This document shows, in pieces, positions 56,536 to 64,000 of a DNA stretch of 64,000 nt. This stretch comes from Cryptomeria japonica (Eukaryota; Streptophyta; Pinopsida; Cupressales; Cupressaceae), in contig NC_081413.1 of NCBI RefSeq assembly GCF_030272615.1, positions 143,125,976 through 143,189,975 of the forward strand, written 5' to 3'. How positions within the stretch are numbered: position 1 is the stretch's first letter; each line of letters opens with the position of its first letter. The notes beneath the pieces are model-generated. The model was not told the origin of the DNA. It saw only the letters and a program-made list of their open reading frames with translations, and did no database searches. The translations under genes and the position numbers were made by a program.

Positions 56536-57890
56536 TGTCGACATTACATGAAGATTGCATTGATGAAGTATAGTGTTGTCATTGATGTCAATTGCAACCA
56601 TTAATGAAGGAGTAAATAAATGGGTAATGATGCAGTAAAGAAACTAGTAATGATGTAGTGAAGGAAACTGATATTGAAGCAGAGATCAACTGGTAACCCT
56701 AACCAGTTGAGAAGCAGAATCCTAACCGATGGAGCTTGGAGACCAGTGTGAGGATCTATGAATAAATGATGATCAATGATGAAGATGTCACATATGTGTG
56801 TTGCACGTGATGAGTTTTTAAATAGATTTGGCATGTAAAGATAACCATTTATCTTGGGAATGATCAATTGTAGAGTATGAAGTGACAAATGTGCGATGAG
56901 CTACAAGATTCAAGTGTGGTGATCCAGGAGTGGTTGAAGTTGTCTAAAAGAATGTGTAGTTGATTGCAATGTAATTTAACGCTAAAGATTGAACCAATAT
57001 GTTTGTAATCTCTATGAGAATTGTAGGGTGTGTGTTGTGTTACCGACCTATTGTATTTGTTTTAAGATCGATGAATTGTTTGAAATTGTGCTAGCAAATT
57101 TGTCTAGGTGTGATAGAGATTGTTTCCGAACCAAGAGGTGTGTCTACAAAAGGTTGTGAAGGCAAATAGGAGCAGTAAAGTATCCGATTAAGCAAGGAAG
57201 TGCTATTACCATATCAGCAAAGAACCTGTTGTTCTCTAGCCATTACAACAATTAAATCCCTTAACCAGGTAAGTTTTAATAGGCTTGTTGTTGAAATCCT
57301 GTAACCAGGTGATCCATTAGCTTGGATTCAAAATCCTCCATTGAGGTTACCTTTAATAGGGTATTTTTAGTCAATCCCTTAACTGGGTGGTCCTTAACCA
57401 GATCTGTTCTTAACAGGACATTATTGTATAAGCTTCTAAGAAGGCTTGACTCCTAACAAGGTGAACTTTAGAAGAGTTCAAAATACTTGTGGGTATTCAT
57501 TTCCACCGTGGTTTTTACCATTTGGGTTTCCACATGATAAATCATTGTGTCAAGTGGTGAATGATTTTGTGGATGTGTTTTTGATATGGTTGATATGAAT
57601 GACTGGTAAATCCACTTAGATATGTTTAAATGATTGGAAATGATCTAAAATGTGCTATTACTAGTATTAGTAAAGTGGCTTAAGGTTTTGGTCATATAGT
57701 ATTTAAGTTTCAATTCTGTTGCATTATATCACTGATTTTTTTAGTTAACTGGTAAAGTTTGACAGTGTAGTTACAGTTTTGCTAAAGTGACTAAACCGAT
57801 TACTTTTGTGAGTTGTTTCTAAGTTGGAAATGATATTGGTGAAATTTTAGTTTATTTTCTATCTACTAATTCACCCCCCACCACCCCTTT
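56536..57890 (+). mobile_element. Near-complete solo LTR of the element I family in element F gag
   Basis: TGTCGACATTACATGAAGAT corresponds to the I-family start TGTTGGCATTTGCATGAAGAT. It continues through GTTGTCATTGATGTCAATTG and the conserved GTTTCCACATG and TTCACCCCCC parts. It lacks the last ~35-40 bp present in the solo LTR at 33857-35259, and no target duplication is visible, so the 3' end was lost or rearranged. Confidence 0.78.
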
Positions 57891-59179
57891 ATTGATGAGA
57901 TCTGAAGTATGTCTACTATGACTAGGGACATGTTAGTTGGTAAGCTTGTTGCATTTGAGTTGAACAAGTTTGGAGAATCACACATAAAATATGAGACTGT
58001 ATTTAGAGCCTTTGTATTTGGGAAGTAGAAGTATGATCTAGGAGAGAGTTCATGTTGGGTTTCCAGATATGAAAGAGAAAGGAGAGAGATGGAAGAGTAG
58101 GAAAGAGAGGTGGATGAGCTTGAAGCTCTTATTGCTAGAAGATTGGATAAGGGAGCTAGTAAGTATGATGGAAAGTTACATTTGAAATGTTTCTCTTGTA
58201 ATAAGATAGGACATTTTACTTCTAGGTATCTTGAAAGAATGTCCAAGTATGATAAGCATGATAAATATGATAGATCTGATAAGCATGATAGATATGAGAA
58301 GCATGATAAGTATGATAAGCCCTATAAGACAAACTAAAAGTTCAGATATTAGAAGAGATGTTACTATGTTGTTGATGAAGGTGTGACAGATGAAGAGTTA
58401 GAGAATGGGAACTCAAAAGATGAGTTTGTATTTAATGCTATCAAGGAAGATGATTTGGTACTAGTGAACTCTACAAGCTGCATTGTTGAGGAGAAAGATT
58501 TGGCTGCTAAGATTAAAGAGAAAGATGAATGGGTAATTGATAGCGGTTGTTCACATCATATGATAGGTGATAAAATAAATTTTTTTAATATGGAGAAGTA
58601 TGATGGTGGCATAATGATATTTCAAGATCATAAAGCTTGTGTGATCCATGGTAGAGGTTTTATTTCTTTTGATGGTAAGAATAATATTGATGATGTCTTG
58701 TATGTTGAAGGATTGAAGCATAATCTTTTGAGTGTTGGACAAATGGTTGACAAGGGTTATGATTTGAAATTCAAGAATGGTAAATGAAAGATTCTAAATG
58801 CCTTTGGTATAGAGATTGCATCAGGGACCAAGACTAAAGGTAATATTTTTCACTTGAATGTTGGTGAGAAAAGTTGTTTGATTGCTTAAATTGATGAAAG
58901 TTGGTTGTGACATAGAAGGATGTGGCATGTTAATTTTTATTGCATGATAAGGATAAGCTCTACTCAAGCTATTACAGATTTTCCTAAAATTGTGAAGCCA
59001 TCTAATCTGGTATGTCAAGAATGTCATTTGGGAAATTTAACAAGAACTACATTCAAGAGTAATTTGTATTCATCTAATGGATTGCTAGATCTTGTGCATA
59101 TTGATTTGTGTGGACCTAAAAGAGTGAGGAGTGTGCAAGGCACTAAAATATATTTCATGTTGTCGATTGATGATTATGA
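57891..59179 (+). pseudogene. Element F copia gag end, protease and start of integrase
   Basis: The gag tail has TMTRDMLVGKLVAFELNKFG, then ALIARRLDKGASKYDGKLHL and one zinc knuckle start CFSCNKIGHFTSRY (last Cys lost). A run of eight YDKHDKYDRSDKHDR-type units follows (58240-58330). Protease: WVIDSGCSHHMIGD (about 58530), then KNNIDDVLYVEGLKHNLLSV. Integrase: RMWHVNF, CQECHLGNL, LLDLVHIDLCGP and FMLSIDDY, where element I cuts in. Stops near 58029, 58098, 58335, 58785, 58887 and 58908. Confidence 0.85.
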
Positions 59180-60629
59180 TGATATGATGAAAGAACAAAT
59201 ATCTGGTAGATTACTAAGAGGGGGGGGGGGGGTCAATCAGTAAACTAAAAAACTGATACAAACTTCTCAAACTCAAATTAAAACTCACAAAGTAAACTTT
59301 CACTATCAAGATCAATACTCATAAGAATAGTCAACATCAACCAGTTAACTGTTATAACAACTTAACAATAAACAACTTTAATCTTGTAAACATCAAAATG
59401 CTTAATCATATATCAACATACTTCATCTCTCAATGCTTCTAGTTATCATGCCTTATCAGAATAGTTAAGTAGTCAATCAAATCAAGAAATAAGATCATAA
59501 CCACAAAAACATTCACCACTTGACACAAATGTTTATACATGGAAAACCCAAATAGGTAAAAACCACGGTGAGATGAGACTCACAAGATAACTATTTGAAC
59601 TCTTTTGAAGTTGGCCTTGTTAGGAGCCAAGCCTGTTAAATCTTTTACAATAAGTCTTGTTAAGAACTGGTCCTATTAGGAATCACCTGGTTAAGGGATT
59701 TACAAAACTCCTTGATGAAAAGAAAGTACCCTGTTAGGAGTAACCTCGGTAGAGGATTTGAGAATCCAAGTTAATGGATCACCTTGTTAGAGGATTTAAG
59801 AAGCAACCAAGCTCGTTAGAGCTTACCCGGTTAGGGGATTTCACTTCTGCTGTAATTGTTAGAAAACAACAGGTTTCCTTGATTTTTCTGAATAACACTA
59901 TATTTGCTTGATCAGATCCTTTTAAGCTTCAATTTTCTTTTACTCAAACTACAAATCCATTCTCTAGTTAGGCAACCACACACTCAACTGATTTCAACCA
60001 ATACTTTGCCAACAAATTTACAAACAACTTCATCAACCTTAAATACAAATCAATTAGGTCAGTAACACAACAAAAACCTAATTCTCTCATAGAGATTACA
60101 AATAAATCAGTTCAAGTGTGACCGTTCATAGCAATCTATACACATTCTTCAAGAAAATTCTAATTGCTCCATGATCACCACTTAATCAGACTTGTAACTC
60201 ATCATGTGCTATGCATTAGATGCAATCCACTTTCCTCATTCCCTAGCCAATCAAACAAATGAAAAAAAACACACCAAAACAATCTAAACTAATCCTCATA
60301 CAATGATCACATGCGTCACCATCATTACCACTCACCATTAGATCTTAAACTAGCAAACTTTATCGGTTAGGGTTTGACAAAAAACAACTAGTAGGGTTTA
60401 CTGGTTACATTGCATAGAAAGGGTTTAACCTTATACACCAGTTTACCGGTTCAACTCACAAACAAACGTACCAATTTACAACATCTTCCTCAAAGCTCTT
60501 CCTACCAATTAGAAGACAATATCGATAACAAAAACAATATCAACAATATCATAAATACCATTACCGGTTCAATTGACATCAATGACAACATAACATATCA
60601 TTAATGCAATCTTCATGCAAATGCCAACA
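59180..60629 (-). repeat. Element I 3' LTR
   Basis: It has the same layout as the solo LTRs at 33857-35259 and 56536-57890: the G-run near 59220 (13 G), GGAAAACCCAAATAGG, the chain of GTTAGGAGCC/GTTAAGG words, and the end ATGCAAATGCCAACA. Confidence 0.85.
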
Positions 60630-60642
60630 ATCTCCCCCTTTG
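60630..60642 (-). other. Polypurine tract of element I
   Basis: CAAAGGGGGAGAT on the minus strand, adjoining the LTR. Confidence 0.85.
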
Positions 60643-61055
60643 GTATTGATGAAAATACAAGCATCAATGCCTCTAATTGCTGTTGTGATTGGTGAATAGG
60701 AATCTTGGTTTACATTACCAAGTATTCAGCATGCTCTGTATGTCTTCAACTTTTCGTTGGTTTCCCTTTGCCAGTCACATAATTCTTCTCTCCCTTTGAC
60801 AACAATTCCAAATTGAAAGTAAAACATGTAATATCAAAATTTCACTATGCATAAACAACATACTACAACTTGATGCTCCCCTTGTGGAATACATCCACTT
60901 CTTCATCAATCCATGTAAAAATTTTGCAAGTGATTCAGGGACTGATGCAATCAACATCATGCACAACTAACTTCATGAAGAGGGACAACCCCCAATTGAC
61001 TTCTAAGATACTCAAAAATGGTCTTAGGCAGAGGTTTGGTAAGGATATCTGCAAG

Positions 61056-63986
61056 CTACTCCTTGGTAGAAACATGCTCTAAGATAACATCTTTACTTTG
61101 AACGTTTTCCCTCAAAAAGTGATACTTCAATTCAATGTGCTTGGTACGAGCATGCAAAACATGATTCTTAGAAATATTTATGGCACTTGTATTATCACAT
61201 AAAATCTTTATAGGTTCTGAGATCTTCATCTTAAAACCTTCCAAAATGTGCCTCGTCCAAATAGCCTCTGTGCAATTTATATAAGCTACAACATACTCAA
61301 CTTTAGCAGTAGATTGTGAAGTACAACTCTGCTTCTTACTCTTCCATGAAACTAGCCTTCCTCCTAGAAAGAATGCTCCACTGCTAGTACTTTTCCGATC
61401 ATCAACATTTCCAGCCTAATCAACATCTGTGTATGTCTTCAAATCAAATTTTCCTCCATATGAATACCATAATCCATAGTCAACTGAACCTTTCAGATAC
61501 CTAAAAATTATCTTGGTTGCAATCAGGTGTGCTTCCTTGGGATTCCTCTGAAATCTTGCAACTATACCAACCACATGGGCAATATCCGGTCTGTTGTGAA
61601 CAACATAGTGTAATTTTCCAATCATTGACCTATATTCCTTTTCATCAACAAACTTAGATTCATCTTCCTTGGATAACTTACAACCTGTAACCATTGGTGT
61701 TCCAAATGGTTTACAATCACTCATGCCAAAATTCTTCAAAACCTCTTTCACATACTTAGATTGAGTAATGAAAATACCATTCTTCATTTGTTGTATCTGC
61801 AAGCCTATGAAAAAATTTATTTCCCCTACTAAAGACATTTCAAACTCATTTTTTATTTCATCTGCAAAACTATTGCTCATGACATCATTACGTCCAAAAA
61901 TAATATCATCAACAAATACTTCACTGACTAGTATTTCATCTCCTTCAAACTTGAGATAAATATTACTATCATCACTGGTTCTTGTAAAGCTTATCTTCAT
62001 TAGATGTGTATGAAGTTGTTCATACCATGCTCTGGGTGCCTACTTCAATCCATACAAATCTTTATGCAATCTACATACCATGTCTTTCTCATCAGTTAAT
62101 GCATAACCATCTAGCTAGTCTATGTATACCGCTTCTTCCAATATCCCATTCAAAAATGTAGACTTAACATCCATCTGATATACCTTGAACTTCTTATGGG
62201 CTATAAATGCAAGTAAAGTTCTGATACCTTCCAGTCTTTCTACTAGTGCAAAAGTTTCGTCATAATCTTCACCGTCTTCTTGAGCATAACCCTTGCAGGC
62301 TAATGTTGCCTTTTTGCAAACTACAACACCATCTTCATTTAACTTTTTTCTGAATACCCATTTAGTACCTATAACATTCTTGTTTACCGGTTGGGGTACC
62401 AGGGTCCAAGTGTTGTTCTTCTCAATTTGATCCAGTTCCTCCTCCATAGCTTTAACCCAATAATCATCACCAAATGCCTCTTAGCATTTCTAGGTTCAAT
62501 GGTGGAGATCATGCAAGAGTTCTCTCTTATTTCCTTCTAGTTAGTACTCAAGCATCCTTATCCCTAATAATCTTCTCAGGACTGTGGTTCAATCTCACAT
62601 ACCTAGGAATAACATGACCATTCTCTTCAAGTTCATCTTTTTTATCATCTTCTTCTGAATTTATTTGTTCTGGTTGAACAAGTACATTAGGATTTGCTTT
62701 ACCGATTTCTTATTTAACAATTTCAAGTTCCAAAAGCAAAATGCAAGGATCTTTATCCTTTTTCTCTAAACTAGTTCCTTCTAAGACTTTGGGACATTCA
62801 TCTACATGAACATCAACAATTCTCTGTGTCCAGTTTTTGAAGCATTTATATGCCTTACTCTTGGTGGAATAACCAAGAAATATGCCTTCATCACTCTTAG
62901 CTTCAAACTTGCTAATATAATCACCTCTTTTAATAAAAAACTTGCTACCAAATATCTTAAAATAGCTAACATCAGGTGATATGCCATACCAATATTCATA
63001 AGGGGTCTTGTCCTTACCTCTTTTCATCAGAACTCAGTTCATTGTGTAGACAATTGTACTTACAACTTCTTTCCAAAATGTTTTTGCTACATTTCCTTGT
63101 ATCAACATTGTCCTAGTAGCTTCAACCACTAACCGGTTGTTCCTCTTTGCTATACCATTCTATTGTGGTGTCCTTGGTGCAGAAAGCTATCATTTGATAC
63201 CATTCTCATCATAGTACTTAGTGAATTCTTCAGAAGTAAATTCACCGCTTTGATCTGTTCTCAAATATTTTATCTTTTTGCCACTCTCTTTCTCAGCTGA
63301 GGCCCTCAATGCCTTGAACTTACCAAAAGCTTCATTCTTATCCTTCAAGAATGTGACCCACATCATCCTCGAACAATCATCAGTGAAGATCATGAAATAT
63401 CTATCACCTTGAATTCTTCTTGTTCTTATTGGTACAATAGATCTATATGAACCAAATCTAACAAGTGCTCTGCTGAGAAGGACTTGCTCTTGAAATTTTA
63501 ATAAGTCATCTTCCCTAACTGGCATTCTTTACAAAGAGCATTAACCGGTTTGTCTAGCTGAGGTAGACCTCTTACTGTCTTGGACTTGCTCACTTTAACA
63601 ATATTATCAAAATTTATATGACAAAATCTCCTATGCCAAAGCTAGCTATCATCTATCTTTACAATCAAACAGTTGCTAACTTTAGGATTAAGATGAAATA
63701 GATTACCTCTAGTTTGTTTCCCGGTTGCAATCAATTCACCTTTGTTGTCAAAGATTTTACACATACCATTTCTAAACTCCAGTGGGTATCCTTTGTCATT
63801 AAGTTGTACCACACTCAGAAGATTTTTCTTTAGGCGTTCAACCCAATAGACATCATCAACACTTCTCTTCCCATTAAGAGAAATAACTCCCTTACCTTTA
63901 ACCATATAGGGTGAGTCATTGCCAAATCTAACATCACCACCATCAAATTCCTTTAAGGAAAGAAATTTGCTTCTATCACTAGTCAT
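61056..63986 (-). pseudogene. Element I copia pol: protease, integrase, RT, RNase H (partial)
   Basis: The frame enters at the window edge in the protease (HHMTSDRSKFLSLKEFDGG, about 63990-63930). The gag-preintegrase part has VDDVYWVERLKKNLLSVV. Integrase shows FTDDCSRMMWVTFL, LRTDQSGEFTSEEF and GIFLGYSTKS. RT (62447-61416) has [36 protein letters not shown]-stop-APRAWY, an intact [25 protein letters not shown] and GKLHYVVHNRPDIAH. RNase H ends ILCDNTSAINISKNHVLHAR near 61150. The stretch 62447-61056 is one frame with few stops, but integrase and protease sit in other frames. Very similar to element H. Confidence 0.9.
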
Positions 63987-64000
63987 GTGATGTGGACAAC

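Larger units (their letters stand above)
33247..64000 (+). mobile_element. Element F: Ty1/copia element, runs off the window, host to G, E, I and a solo LTR
   Basis: The parts are a 5' LTR (33247-33655 plus 48379-49280), a PBS (49281), gag (49337-49740, 56425-56535, 57891 on), protease and integrase up to 59179. Element I then interrupts the integrase and the rest lies beyond the window. Each insert can be removed to restore F's reading order. The left border is good to about 3 bp. Confidence 0.82.
59180..64000 (-). mobile_element. Element I: Ty1/copia element inserted in the element F integrase, runs off the window
   Basis: 3' LTR 59180-60629, PPT 60630-60642, then pol on the minus strand to the window edge. 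The 5' LTR and right target duplication lie outside, so the left border (TGATATGATG) rests on similarity to the LTR starts of the two other family members. Confidence 0.85.

Overview
The window looks like intergenic DNA from a very large plant genome. Two things point there: plant-type Ty3/gypsy (Tat-like) and Ty1/copia elements cover nearly all of it, and the first has a plant mobile domain (PMD) ORF and a G-patch spacer. A gymnosperm or similar giant genome fits, but the species cannot be fixed from the sequence. I see no host gene. Almost every coding region is a transposon relic broken by in-frame stops.

Left block (1-25937). Element B is a plus-strand LTR element whose 5' LTR starts before the window. 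Element A, a Tat-like gypsy on the minus strand (942-17266, perfect 5-bp target duplication GGTAT), sits inside B's 5' LTR. A carries one gag-pol frame (14251 down to 6746) with no frameshift but about 21 premature stops, plus an oppositely oriented PMD ORF (3117-5050). B has a PBS, PPT and LTRs but no recognisable gag-pol. A and B share their LTR start, PPT and a ~560-bp block in the 5' leader, so B looks like a non-autonomous partner of A-type elements. A tRNA-derived SINE lies in B's 3' LTR.

Middle (25938-33246). This holds unassigned DNA, a long polypyrimidine tract, a relic (J) related to element E, and a gypsy element K (LTR, PBS, gag).

Right block (33247-64000). Copia element F (plus strand) is inserted in K's gag and runs off the window. 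F has collected G (inserted in its 5' LTR), E (in gag), a near-complete solo LTR (in gag) and I (in integrase). G has in turn received H (in its protease) and a solo LTR. The deepest chain is four levels: K, F, G, H. Most boundaries are fixed by matching 5-bp target duplications.

The main candidates for something undescribed are: (1) element A, where arrays of a GCGTCTGTG-like motif lie upstream of both convergent coding units in the same relative orientation; (2) the leader block shared by A and B, flanked in both elements by spaced-motif arrays; and (3) element E, an LTR element with no pol that carries a coiled-coil/multi-zinc-knuckle ORF and an unrecognised ~1,136-codon second ORF, while sharing PBS and PPT with the copia families H and I.
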